Shown here piece after piece: positions 40,401 to 48,096 of a stretch of 64,000 bases of DNA. The stretch covers positions 1-64,000 of the forward strand of contig JBCCEW010000001.1 in assembly GCA_039030075.1 (NCBI GenBank), read 5' to 3'. The notes under the pieces were generated by a model, which saw nothing but the letters and a program-made list of their open reading frames with translations, was not told the origin of the DNA and ran no database searches. The DNA is from Myxococcota bacterium (GTDB taxonomy: Bacteria > Myxococcota_A > UBA9160 > SMWR01). How positions within the stretch are numbered: the stretch's first letter is position 1; each line of letters begins with the position of its first letter. The position numbers and the translations under genes are program-made.

Positions 40401-41612
40401 GAGCGTCGCGATCTGATCGTCTTCGTGGCCCGACGCTTCCTGGAGCTCCGCCAGCAAGCGCAGCGGCGCGGCGGCTTCGGGAGCCGCGCGGCGCCAACGC
40501 TGGACCCAGGGGATCGCAGCCTCCGGGGTGCCGCGTTCGCGCTGCAGGCGTTCGATCTCGCGCACCAGCGAACCCAGGCGCTCACGGTCGGGGGTCACCT
40601 GCGCTTCGCGCTCGTAGGCGGCGAGGGCGGCTTCGAGACCGCCCGCATCCGTGGCGTCGCCGCCGCTGCTGTCGCTGCCCTTCGCGTGGAGTCGCGCCAG
40701 GGTCTCGGTGAGTCCGGGCGTGTTCGGGTCGATCGAGTGGGCGCGCTCGTAGGCGTCGAGGGCGGCATCGCGATCGAAGAGTCGGTTCTCGTGCAGCGCG
40801 CCCAGCTCGGTGAGGATCTGCGCGCGAATCTCGTTGTCGTGGGTGGCGAGTGCGGCGCGTCGCTCGAGGGCGTCGGCGAGCTCCGGGTGGCGACCGAGCT
40901 GCCCGAGCAGGTCGAGCAGCGCGTCGAGGACGTTCTCGTTCTCCGGGTCGCGCCGCGCCGCGCGCTCGAGGTGGGGCAGGGCGGCCTGGGTGTTCCCCTG
41001 CTCCATCTGCAACGATGCGGCTTCCATCAGGAGGTCGACGTCGGCGGTCTCCGGTGCGACGCGAATCGCCTCTTCGAGGCGGTCGAGCAGGCGGTTCGGG
41101 TCTTCCTGGTGACGCTCGAGGTCGACGAGCGCACGGTGGAGACGGACGTCGCCCGGGGCCTCTTCGAGGCCACGCAGGATCCAGCCGCGGGCGCTGGCCG
41201 GATTGCTGAGGCGCTCGCCCTCGAGGCGTGCCAGCTCGAGCGCGATCTCCACCCGGGGCGCCCCGGGCTCGGCGATCTCGAAGTGCCGCGCGCGCAGCAG
41301 CGACAGCAGCACCCAGTCGTCGGAGGCGACCGCCTGGGCCGCCAGCGAGGTCAGGGCGTCGGGCTGGTAGGGGTCGTTGACCAGCGCGCGACGCCGCAAG
41401 GCCGTCGCCCGCTCCGGCTGCCCGAGTTGGTTCTCGAGCAAATCCGCTTGTTTGACGAGGGCTTTGGCCGACTCCTTGCCGGTCGAGGCCGCGGCGGTGC
41501 GCGCCCACTCCTCGGCCTGCTGGGCCGCGTCCGAGGTGGCGAAGGGTTCCTGGGAGATGCTCTCCCGCTTTTCCCGAGCCGTTTCGTTCCGATCGTCCGT
41601 CGAGAGCGCCAA
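34431..41612 (-). CDS. Giant tetratricopeptide-repeat protein
   Basis: The product is 2393 aa from TTG 41612, with GGAGG 7 nt upstream; a longer frame to 41702 lacks such a site. No signal peptide or membrane helix is seen, so it is cytoplasmic. Nearly the whole length is helical TPR-like repeats (ALERDPENENVLDALLDLLG, cut; YERAHSIDPNTPGLTETLARL-like), interleaved with Arg- and Glu-rich segments. The count is in the order of 50-60 repeats. The final ~120 residues, ending WLGRL, differ and may be a distinct cap. It is coupled to a PilZ gene. It probably works as a scaffold; no enzyme motif is visible. Confidence 0.85.
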   Translation of the reverse strand: MALSTDDRNETAREKRESISQEPFATSDAAQQAEEWARTAAASTGKESAKALVKQADLLENQLGQPERATALRRRALVNDPYQPDALTSLAAQAVASDDWVLLSLLRARHFEIAEPGAPRVEIALELARLEGERLSNPASARGWILRGLEEAPGDVRLHRALVDLERHQEDPNRLLDRLEEAIRVAPETADVDLLMEAASLQMEQGNTQAALPHLERAARRDPENENVLDALLDLLGQLGRHPELADALERRAALATHDNEIRAQILTELGALHENRLFDRDAALDAYERAHSIDPNTPGLTETLARLHAKGSDSSGGDATDAGGLEAALAAYEREAQVTPDRERLGSLVREIERLQRERGTPEAAIPWVQRWRRAAPEAAAPLRLLAELQEASGHEDDQIATLEALDALLPPEDQIENRRALASRYEAQSRTADAERTFARVLALAPTDLASLEGRVRALRSLDRTEALTDALTQLCDQQEGTARVETLSELAQVHRERGDASRAIHVLQRAEREDATHEPVRDQLDALLEDQQRYEEVVERFAARARALPADASIALDLRRAELLSERLQRFDEAAALYRQVLEREPGSDAACQGLEAALRAADQPEALANFLAEQAERIGSDDERDRLLFERAVLLEERLEAPRDALPIFDRLVRETDVASLRAPASERAEALLERFEEWSDLRSLLQRRLGRDASEDIGLHERLARLCADRLADRSGEVAHWERVVALDANRADVWQILSGRYEQEGRVEDWARALEAELATGVDTERELGLRGRLAEVYLQRLDRAEDAHEQYRQILELEPGHSVAGQYLLDLYEEESRYEEMVRLLEGRLAALGTDLEDPQAIHRRTALQLQIAHVRDSRLDDLEGAISALEVALAEVGHDPVVTEPLAAAYLRAEYTQDLVELCRDAADASEQPLERANWLVRLGDAHLAREERSAAADAYRRALTERPGDRAVEASLRALHRALGRTEPLTELLESELRHLAGTAEVPVRLELIELLRESRPADALVHARRILELAPRHADAYAAARGLASSLGRPAEQLALIEEWVARARTPQERAEAEVQSARLLAGPLERADEGIERYRAALSADPGQTAVRGELCALLEREARWEEWLDCWAIQIRAAAPEERATKVEQAANIAWDRISPAAALPWLERLRLERPQDPDVVSRISLAHRESGDREALIRALEAEAALVNDEGRARRLHLERARLLRETGAAGRALAALGEAGRDAEALRIRESLEAELGLHAERARTLETLAGLGTPDTELHCELAKLYAESLGDQDAATRHWQRALEQVPAGGAQRIEILRALADAEQRVGRVANWARYAEQELAALGDEPVFDDRRREIRRALAIAYDKQLGRADAAMLHLRALLDAGDESLLGTEARDQLERAYLGLLRQGGDDVELERCLVRRLERVGGDAADWLELAELREETLRRTGAALEAYRQVLSIDAHQLDALRGMRRTAERLGRWDDVASALEREINADETEGGDRGRLYHALGDLYWHRLQATTKASRCYAAALEADASDFAALRALERLLEAMEDWRGALDLYESEVEVLGDANPHRRREIWLHTAELARDRCDDPERARTALRRAAEIEPLEAPRLLDLATLHEQVGDVEAFVDSFERWCDHPEARATGADHLRLALALEELGSQERALARIEQSVGADPSLPKAWDAAARLRAGHGDAAGSADALCRAADHLPDGDAAERLLEAAEHLSGEDAPAGLRLVREATRRSPDHALAQAARACLAGELGHDEEAERAAEDALGSPTADSLCTEERAIVARAGAEAAMRQGRASAAAALYTKALEFDPEDLATVGAYGEALSALGDHLGARDMLTRRLEAPEPYPQRARHHQLLGRSLEVAGEPDAALGQYEAALRENANQPDALEGSVRVLEALDRVDEGIAAIERWAGAADQPADKAQRLLRAAEWELRQPGREDSAERRLRSVVQADASLAIAWRSLAQLQLDAGRLAEAVESSDRAASEVSDPADFGALAWIQGRALEEQGARREAAEAYGVAAENDPHCTEAILAQARLLRGFGEWREAAAALAAFAERHPGDDSAALADVYEQLGRLRAGPLEDLAGAVLSYRRAIELAPDRLEARAALAELLSHRPGDWEEALEHHRRVLSVEPTHAGCLRVALRIARGRSDPSLVATGVGIQRALGVASAYEGEEAAQGAAPFVSREPRLRDRRFEILRQLAVEAAPEISTALGAARPAAPSSPGDPAAAFRNRMLEVQGELSAPALLTRSSQEVGEAMRLVVALALEPEHVRGDGQLVNALSGALGKRRRRKLRRLLGENASPQDFAGVDFAEWHIELRALAAAEALRRETTTLRTAIVALAAEEYDTADLEGETHLAPRVEDDAVARAFVRRVVDDWLGRL

Positions 41613-41793
41613 GTGCCCGCCTCCAAACCGAAAAGCGTTGCCGTACGCATCGGCTTGCAGGGCCCTCGGCTTGACGTGGATCGACGCTGGTGGGAACGGC
41701 AATTCATGATCCGTTTCGGTAACTTACAGCGGCACCTCCGGGCGCCCTGCCGATCTGTCCCGCGGGCCGGCGCCCGCATCGCGAGAAACCGCC

Positions 41794-44112
41794 TTGTCCG
41801 AAGACGCGCCGCGCGATCCGAGTTCGAGCGCCCCGGTTCCGTCCGGCGGACGGCCGCGCTTGCCCGTGGCCGAACGACGGCGTCGCGTCCGCGAGTTCTG
41901 GATCGCGCTGATCCTGATCGCGGCGGTGGTTGCCCTGTTGCTCTTGCCTCCGATCACCGGTGTCACACAGGGCGTCGGCGACAGCGGTCTGTTCCTCTTC
42001 CTCAACGCGATCACGGTCATCCTGATCCTGATCTTCGGGTTCCTGGTCACCCGCAACTTCTGGAAGCTGGTCGGCGAGCGTCGCCGGGGGATTCTCGGCA
42101 GCCACCTCAACCTCAAGTTCGTGGCGGCCTTCGTGCTCATCGCGTTGGTCACGACCTCGGGGCTCTTCGCCGTCTCCGCGTTCTTCATCACCCAATCGAT
42201 CGATCGTTGGTTCAGTGTGCAGGTCGATCGCGCCCTCGAGGAGAGCGGTGAGGTCGCGGAGAGTTTCTACGAGTCGACCGCGCAGAACGCGCTCTTCTAC
42301 GGCGCACGCATCGCCGAGCACATCACGACCGAGCGCTTGATGCGCGAAGAAGGGCTCTCGGATCTCGAAGCCCTCGTGAAGGTGAAGCAGCGCGAGTACA
42401 ACCTCGGCGTCGTCGAGGTGTTCAGTGCCACCGGCGAAGAACTCGTGTCGGGCATCAATCCGGACATTCCGGCGGCGGCGTTCTCGCGTCCCGACAGCGA
42501 CCTGGTGCAGGCCGCCATCGACGGCGGCGCCAACTGGCGTGTCGACGAGGTCGGCAGCGGCGACGTCGTGCGAGGCGCCGTTCCGATTCCGTCGTCGTTC
42601 CGCGAGGGCGAGGCCGTCGGCGCGGTCGTGGTGAACGTGCTCATCCCGTTCTCCCAGGCGCGCAAGGTGGCGAGCATCCGCTCCACCCTCGACGAGTATC
42701 GACGCCTGCAGCCGACGGCCGGCCATATCCGCGGCGCCTACCTCCTCGAGCTGCTGTTGGCGTTCAGCGTCGTCTTGATGCTCGCACTGTGGATGGGGTT
42801 CCGGCTCGCGAAGGGCGTGACCGGACCGATCCGCGCTCTCGCCGAGGGCACGGCCGAGGTGGCGAAGGGCAACCTCGACGTGTCGGTGCAGGCGTCGAGC
42901 GATGACGAGATCGGCTTCCTGGTGCGCTCCTTCAACCAGATGATCGGTGACCTCCGATCGGCTCGCAGCGGTCTCGAGCGTTCGGCCACCGAGCTCGAGC
43001 GCCGGCGCCGTTACATGGAGATCGTGCTGGGCACCGTCGGTGCCGGCGTGGTCTCGGTGGACGCCGAGGGGCGGGTCAGCACCATCAACCCGTCGGCCCA
43101 GCGCTTCCTCGGCATTCCAGCCGGCACCGGTCTCCTGGGCCAGAAGCTCTCGGAGGTCGCAAACCGACCCGAGTTGATCGAAGTCATCGAAGAGTTGACC
43201 GGCGTGCTGCGCCCGGGCGTGCGCGAGAGCATTCGCCGCCAGGTGCAGGTGCCCCTCGACGACGACGTGGCGACGCTCTTCGTCACGTTGACCGTGATGC
43301 AGGACGAGGTTGGCGACCGGTTGGGAACCGTGGTGGTCTTCGACGACTACACCCAGCTCGTGAAGGTCCAGCGGATGGCCGCCTGGCGCGAGGTCGCCCG
43401 CCGCATCGCGCACGAGATCAAGAACCCGCTGACGCCGATCCAGCTCTCGGCCCAACGCTTGCGGCGCCGCTTCCACGATCGGTTCGCCGAGCGCACCGAA
43501 GACGAGAAGGTGTTCGACGAGTGCGTGGAGGCGATCACCACTCAGGTGGACACGCTGAAGGTGCTCGTCGACGAGTTCCAGAACTTTGCGCGGCTCCCGG
43601 CGGCGCAGCTCCAGCCCGACGACCTGAACCGGATCGTCTCCGAGGCCATCGCCAGCTACGCGGGCACCGACGACGTGCTCTTCGAGACCGAGCTCGAGGC
43701 GGGGCTGCCCGCCCTCGAGATCGACCGCGAACAGATGCGCCGCGCGCTGACGAACCTGATCGACAACGCGGTGGCCGCGGTGCGACGGCGCATCGCCGTC
43801 GAGGGCGACGCGCCGGCCGGCCACGTCCGAGTGAAGAGTGCCTTCGATCCCCAGCTCCAGAGCGTGCGGATCGAGGTGGCCGACGACGGCATCGGGATCC
43901 CCCAGCAGGATCGTCGCCGGGTCTTCGAGCCCTACTACTCCACGAAGGATCGCGGCACCGGTCTCGGGCTCGCGATCGTGTCGCGCATCATCGCCGATCA
44001 TCACGGCTACATTCGGGTCCAACCGAATGAACCGACGGGGGCGCGCTTCGTGATCGAACTGCCGGTTCCGCGTGTCGAGATCGACCGGCAGCGCGCAGGG
44101 GGGGCGCGTTGA
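41794..44112 (+). CDS. ntrY: NtrY-type sensor histidine kinase
   Basis: The product is 772 aa from TTG 41794. It has helices at ~35-54, 65-89 and 107-133, an extracytoplasmic sensor (~135-310), another helix ~314-336, a HAMP (~336-390), a PAS (~400-500), then HisKA and HATPase. The phospho-acceptor is His540 in RRIAHEIKNPLTPIQLSAQR, the HxxKNPLTPI signature of NtrY. The ATP lid has NLIDNAVAAV, DDGIGIP and GTGLGLAIV. It phosphorylates NtrX, coded immediately downstream with a TTGA overlap. The signal is unknown; NtrY/NtrX relates to nitrogen status or envelope and redox state elsewhere. Confidence 0.94.
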   Translation: MSEDAPRDPSSSAPVPSGGRPRLPVAERRRRVREFWIALILIAAVVALLLLPPITGVTQGVGDSGLFLFLNAITVILILIFGFLVTRNFWKLVGERRRGILGSHLNLKFVAAFVLIALVTTSGLFAVSAFFITQSIDRWFSVQVDRALEESGEVAESFYESTAQNALFYGARIAEHITTERLMREEGLSDLEALVKVKQREYNLGVVEVFSATGEELVSGINPDIPAAAFSRPDSDLVQAAIDGGANWRVDEVGSGDVVRGAVPIPSSFREGEAVGAVVVNVLIPFSQARKVASIRSTLDEYRRLQPTAGHIRGAYLLELLLAFSVVLMLALWMGFRLAKGVTGPIRALAEGTAEVAKGNLDVSVQASSDDEIGFLVRSFNQMIGDLRSARSGLERSATELERRRRYMEIVLGTVGAGVVSVDAEGRVSTINPSAQRFLGIPAGTGLLGQKLSEVANRPELIEVIEELTGVLRPGVRESIRRQVQVPLDDDVATLFVTLTVMQDEVGDRLGTVVVFDDYTQLVKVQRMAAWREVARRIAHEIKNPLTPIQLSAQRLRRRFHDRFAERTEDEKVFDECVEAITTQVDTLKVLVDEFQNFARLPAAQLQPDDLNRIVSEAIASYAGTDDVLFETELEAGLPALEIDREQMRRALTNLIDNAVAAVRRRIAVEGDAPAGHVRVKSAFDPQLQSVRIEVADDGIGIPQQDRRRVFEPYYSTKDRGTGLGLAIVSRIIADHHGYIRVQPNEPTGARFVIELPVPRVEIDRQRAGGAR

Positions 44113-45461
44113 GCCGGATCCTGATCGTCGACGACGAAGAAGGCATTCGGCAGTCGCTGGCAGGGATCCTCTCGGACGAGGGGTTCGCCACCACCGCCGT
44201 GTGCGACGGTGAAGAGGCGATCGCGTCGATGGCGAGCGACGGGATCCCGGATCTCGTCCTGCTCGACATTGCGATGCCGGGTCGCGACGGCGTGGAGATC
44301 CTCGTAGAGCTTCGCGACCGCTGGCCCGCGCTGCCGGTGGTGATGATGAGCGGCCACGGCACCGTCGAGACCGCGGTGCGCACCACGAAGCACGGCGCCT
44401 ATGACTTCATCGAGAAGCCCCTCTCCCTCGAGAAGGTGCTGCTCACGGTCGAGCACGCGCTCGAACACTCGCGGCTCGAACGCGAGAACCGGGAGCTGCG
44501 CGCCGAGACTCTGCGCGCCCACGAGATCCTCGGCAACTCGCCCGAGGTGGCGGCGCTCGTGGCGCAGATCGAGGTGGCGGCGCCCAGCAACGGCTGGGTG
44601 CTGATCACCGGTGAGAACGGCACAGGGAAGGAGCTCGTCGCGCGACAGATCCACGCGCGCAGCAAGCGTGCAGAGGCGCCCTTCGTCGAGGTGAACTGCG
44701 CGGCGATCCCCGAGGAGCTGATCGAGTCCGAACTCTTCGGCCACGAAAAGGGCGCGTTCACCGGCGCGGTCGGCCAGAAGATCGGCAAGTTCGAGCTCGC
44801 CCACGGCGGCACGATCTTCCTCGACGAGATCGCCGACATGAGCCTGATGACGCAGGCGAAGGTGCTCCGCATCCTGCAGGAACAGAACTTCTCGCGCGTC
44901 GGTGGCACCGAGACGCACGACGTCGACGTGCGGGTGATCGCCGCGACGAACAAGGACCTCGTCGCAGAGATCGAGAAGGACCGGTTTCGAGAGGACCTCT
45001 ACTACCGCCTGAACGTGATCCCCTTCCGCGTCCCGGCCCTGCGCGAGCGCAGCGGCGACATCCCGATCCTGGCCCGCGAGTTCGCGAAGGAGTTCAGCGC
45101 GGAGGCCGGGCTCAAGACGAAGAAGGTGACGGCGAAGGCGATGAAGCTCTTGCAGGCCTATGGCTGGCCGGGCAACGTCCGCGAGCTGCGCAACATGATG
45201 GAGCGTCTCGTGATCATGACCCCGAAGGCCAGCATCGACGCCGACGATCTCCCGGAAGCGGTGCGCCTCGGACCGTCGGAGGACGGCGCCGCACTCGCGA
45301 CCCTCGACGAGGCGAAGCGCAGCTTCGAGCGCGAGTTCCTGATGGCCCGGCTCGCCGAGCACGGCTGGAACATCTCGCGCACGGCCGAGGCGATCGGGCT
45401 CGCGCGCGAGAGCCTCTCGCGGAAGATCAAGTCGTTCGGGATCGAGGTGGAGCGTGGCTGA
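44109..45461 (+). CDS. ntrX: NtrX-type sigma-54 response regulator
   Basis: The product is 450 aa from TTG 44109. The receiver domain has Asp53 (LVLLDIAMPGRDG) and the Lys in FIEKPLSLEKV. The AAA+ domain has Walker A TGENGTGKELVAR, the sigma-54 contact loop GAFTGA (residues 215-220) and Walker B GGTIFLDEIADMS. The C-terminal Fis-like helix-turn-helix ends in ISRTAEAIGLARESLSRKIK. It is the cognate regulator of NtrY and activates RpoN-dependent promoters. The start overlaps ntrY, and the stop overlaps pyrK by 8 nt. Confidence 0.95.
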   Translation: MSRILIVDDEEGIRQSLAGILSDEGFATTAVCDGEEAIASMASDGIPDLVLLDIAMPGRDGVEILVELRDRWPALPVVMMSGHGTVETAVRTTKHGAYDFIEKPLSLEKVLLTVEHALEHSRLERENRELRAETLRAHEILGNSPEVAALVAQIEVAAPSNGWVLITGENGTGKELVARQIHARSKRAEAPFVEVNCAAIPEELIESELFGHEKGAFTGAVGQKIGKFELAHGGTIFLDEIADMSLMTQAKVLRILQEQNFSRVGGTETHDVDVRVIAATNKDLVAEIEKDRFREDLYYRLNVIPFRVPALRERSGDIPILAREFAKEFSAEAGLKTKKVTAKAMKLLQAYGWPGNVRELRNMMERLVIMTPKASIDADDLPEAVRLGPSEDGAALATLDEAKRSFEREFLMARLAEHGWNISRTAEAIGLARESLSRKIKSFGIEVERG

Positions 45462-46266
45462 GCCGACGCGTCCGACGCCGCTGCGCGCGCTCGCGACCGT
45501 GACCGCCCTGGAGCACGAGGGCGGGACGAACCATCGGCTGCGTCTCGACGTCCCGGGCTGGCCCGGTTCCGAGCCCGGACAGTTCGCGATGCTCTCCCCG
45601 GGTGAGGTGGGCGGCACCTTGCGACGCGACCCGCTGCTGCCCCGCCCGATGGCGGTCTACCGGGAGGCGGGCAGCGAGGTGGAGATCCTCTTCAAGGTGC
45701 ACGGCCGAGGAACCGCGCTCCTCGCCGAGCTGCGGCCGAAGGCCCAGGTGCGGATCGTTGGGCCGCTCGGTCGGGGCTTCGCCGATCCGGCGCCGGGCCA
45801 GCGTGCCGTCCTCGTGGCCGGCGGCACCGGCATCGCCTCGGTGTACACGCTCGCCCAGCGGCTGCGCGACCGGGGCATCGGCGTGCGGGTCTGCCTCGGC
45901 GCGCGCAGTGCCGACGACCTGATGGGCGACGCCGACTTCGAGGCGCTGGGAGTCCCGGTCGCGATCGCCACCGAGGACGGCTCGCGCGGCCACCGCGGTC
46001 GCGTGACCGAGTTGCTGGCGCCCGAGCTCGAGGATCCCACGGTGTGCGTCTATGCCTGCGGACCGACCCCGATGATGGCGGCCGCGCATACGCTCGCGGC
46101 CGAAGCCGGGCGCGATTGCTGGGTGTCCCTCGAGAACCCGATGGCCTGCGGTTTCGGCGTGTGTCTCGGCTGCGCGGCGCCGCTGCGCGAAGGCGGGTTC
46201 GCGCTGGTCTGCCGCGACGGCCCGGTGTTTCGCGGCGCCGACGTCGCCTGGGCGGGTCTGCCGTGA
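45454..46266 (+). CDS. pyrK: Dihydroorotate dehydrogenase B, electron-transfer subunit PyrK
   Basis: The product is 270 aa from GTG 45454. It has the FAD-binding RPMAVYRE region, the NAD-binding ILVAGGTGIA-like block (VLVAGGTGIASVY) and the C-terminal [2Fe-2S] site C-x4-C-x2-C...C in ACGFGVCLGCAAPL and ALVCRDG. PyrK passes electrons from PyrD to NAD+ in the fourth step of UMP synthesis. It overlaps ntrX by 8 nt and pyrD by 4 nt, so the regulator and the pyrimidine genes form one transcript. Confidence 0.94.
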   Translation: MAEPTRPTPLRALATVTALEHEGGTNHRLRLDVPGWPGSEPGQFAMLSPGEVGGTLRRDPLLPRPMAVYREAGSEVEILFKVHGRGTALLAELRPKAQVRIVGPLGRGFADPAPGQRAVLVAGGTGIASVYTLAQRLRDRGIGVRVCLGARSADDLMGDADFEALGVPVAIATEDGSRGHRGRVTELLAPELEDPTVCVYACGPTPMMAAAHTLAAEAGRDCWVSLENPMACGFGVCLGCAAPLREGGFALVCRDGPVFRGADVAWAGLP

Positions 46267-47186
46267 GCGTGGACACCCGCGTCGACCTGGGCGGCATGCA
46301 GCTGCGCAACCCGGTGCTGACCGCGTCGGGTACCTTCGGCTACGGCACCGAGTTCGCGCCGTTCCTCGATCTGACGCGGCTCGGCGGCTTCGTGGCGAAG
46401 AGTCTGACCCTCGAACCGCGCTTCGGGAACCCACCGGTGCGGATCGCCGAAGCCCCGGCAGGCATGCTCAACGCGATCTCACTGGAGAACGTCGGCGTCG
46501 ATGCGTTCATCCAGGAGAAGCTGCCCGCCTTGCCCGAAGGGGTCGCGGTCGTCGCGAGTCTCTTCGAGACCGAGATCGATCGCTACGCCGAGGTGGCGAA
46601 GCGCCTGACCGGCGCACCCAAGGTGGTGGGGCTCGAGGTGAACGCGTCCTGCCCGCACGTGAAGAGTGGGGGCATCGAGTTCGGTCAGAACCCGGCGGTC
46701 CTGCGGGAGCTGGTGGCGGCCGTGCGGCAGGCGACGGATCTGCCCCTGCTGGTGAAGCTCTCACCGAACGTCACCAGCATCGCAGAGATGGCGCGGGTCT
46801 GTGAGGGCGAGGGGGCCGACGGCCTGTCCCTGATCAACTCGGTCCAGGCCCTCGAGGTCGACCCCGAGACCCGGCGACCCCTGCTCTCGAACGTGCTCGG
46901 CGGGCTCTCCGGGCCGGCGATCCGACCGATCGCCTTGCGGATGGTCTATCAGGCGAGCCGGGCCGTCTCGATCCCCATCTGTGGCATGGGGGGGATCGCC
47001 TCCGCGGAGGACGCAGTGAAGTTCCTCCTGTGTGGGGCCACGGCCGTCCAGGTCGGGACCCTGAACTACCTGGAGCCATCGTTGGCCGGTGAGATTGCCG
47101 ATGGCCTGGTGGTCTACGCCGAGCGCCATGGTTTCGCGCGCCTCGCGGACCTTACCGGCGCACTGGAGCTCCCCGAGGGGAAGTAG
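46263..47186 (+). CDS. pyrD: Dihydroorotate dehydrogenase, class 1B catalytic subunit
   Basis: The product is 307 aa from GTG 46263 (GTGA overlap with pyrK). It oxidises dihydroorotate to orotate with FMN. It shows ASGTFGYGTEFAPF, the class 1B catalytic Cys in LEVNASCPHVKSGG, FMN-site VKLSPNVTSI and GLSLINSV, and the closing GMGGIASAEDAVKFLLCGA. The Cys (not Ser) and the PyrK partner place it in class 1B. A 339-nt gap follows, holding the rimP promoter and an attenuator. Confidence 0.95.
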   Translation: MSVDTRVDLGGMQLRNPVLTASGTFGYGTEFAPFLDLTRLGGFVAKSLTLEPRFGNPPVRIAEAPAGMLNAISLENVGVDAFIQEKLPALPEGVAVVASLFETEIDRYAEVAKRLTGAPKVVGLEVNASCPHVKSGGIEFGQNPAVLRELVAAVRQATDLPLLVKLSPNVTSIAEMARVCEGEGADGLSLINSVQALEVDPETRRPLLSNVLGGLSGPAIRPIALRMVYQASRAVSIPICGMGGIASAEDAVKFLLCGATAVQVGTLNYLEPSLAGEIADGLVVYAERHGFARLADLTGALELPEGK

Positions 47187-47217
47187 GAACCCCGCGCTCC
47201 GTCCCGGACCCGGGCGC

Positions 47218-47247
47218 TTGATTGCGTCGGCAGGGGTCTTTGATAAA
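47218..47247 (+). promoter_or_regulatory. Putative sigma-70-type promoter of the rimP-nusA-infB operon
   Basis: TTGATT at 47218-47223 and GATAAA at 47242-47247 are separated by 18 nt, each matching four of six consensus bases. This AT-richer stretch stands out in the GC-rich region and is the only such signal in the 339-nt gap before rimP. Predicted transcripts would start near 47254 and have a ~270-nt leader. Confidence 0.45.
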
Positions 47248-47435
47248 TTTCGCGGGCTTACAAAACGGAGTCGCATCCGTGGCCGGGGTTTCCCGAGGCG
47301 CGTCGCGGGCCCGTCGACATCTTCCTGGTGTCGGTCGGGTGCCGAGATGGGCGCAGGGAGCCGAGGCGCGGGTGCTCGAGGGGGAGACGACTCCCGCTGA
47401 CGCGTCGCGCGATCCATCGATCGAGAGCGGGCGTT

Positions 47436-47490
47436 GCGGAGGGAGCGGGCCTCACCAGGAAGTGGGCGCTCCGTCCGCTTTTCTTTTTTT
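47436..47490 (+). terminator. Intrinsic terminator/attenuator in the rimP leader
   Basis: GCGGAGGGAGCG (47436-47447) pairs with CGCTCCGTCCGC (47467-47478) with one mismatch, giving a 12-bp stem and a 19-nt loop. TTTTCTTTTTTT follows at 47479-47490, the strongest U tract in the window. It lies between the predicted promoter and the rimP start, 36 nt before GTG 47526. It may end pyrD transcripts, attenuate rimP, or both. Confidence 0.8.
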
Positions 47491-47525
47491 GGGGCCCGAA
47501 CCGGGCAGACAGACCTTGCAAAACC

Positions 47526-48065
47526 GTGTATCGCGACATCCCGCCGGAGCTGCGTGCGCTGATCGAGCCGATCGTCGAGTCGAACGGCTTCGAACTCGTG
47601 GACGTGACGCTGCGGCGCGGCCGGCCGCCGTGGTTGCTGCGCATCATCATCGACACACCGAGTGGCGATGGGCGCGTACCGGTGGACCGCTGTGCCGAGG
47701 TGTCGCGCGAGGTGGAGACACACCTGGACGCCGAGGACGCGATCGAGCGCAGCTATCGCTTGGAGCTGTCCTCACCGGGGCTCGACCGGGTGTTGGCCCG
47801 CGAGAAGGACTTCGCCGCTGCCAAGGGGGCGGAGGTCTCACTGGAAACGCGGCGACCGCTGGACGGCCGGCGCCGCTTTCGGGGTCGCTTGTTGGACTTC
47901 GACGGAGCGCGGGCCAGCATCGAAGTGGATGGCGAGACCTTCGCCGTGCCCTTCGAGGAAGTGGCGCGCGCGCAGCAGATCTACGACGTCACCGCCGCGG
48001 ATTTCGCACCGACGACGGGCGAGGGCCCGCCGCGCGCTGGCAAGCGCCGCGGCGCGAAGACGTGA
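47526..48065 (+). CDS. rimP: Ribosome maturation factor RimP
   Basis: The product is 179 aa from GTG 47526. It has the family N-terminal LIEPIVESNGFELVDVTLRR and LRIIIDTP, then CAEVSREVETHLD and the strong SYRLELSSPGLDRVL motif. The C-terminal SH3-like part carries FRGRLLDFDGARASIEV. RimP helps mature the 30S subunit. It starts the rimP-nusA-infB operon. The start is chosen because upstream residues in the frame are not conserved. Confidence 0.93.
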   Translation: MYRDIPPELRALIEPIVESNGFELVDVTLRRGRPPWLLRIIIDTPSGDGRVPVDRCAEVSREVETHLDAEDAIERSYRLELSSPGLDRVLAREKDFAAAKGAEVSLETRRPLDGRRRFRGRLLDFDGARASIEVDGETFAVPFEEVARAQQIYDVTAADFAPTTGEGPPRAGKRRGAKT

Positions 48066-48096
48066 TCCTGCAGACGGCGGGTGAGGGGAGCACACG

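Noticed and set aside
47187-47525. Possible initiator tRNA gene upstream of rimP, as in Escherichia coli metY
   Set aside because: No T-arm or CCA end is recognisable; the gap contains a promoter-like pair and a terminator instead.
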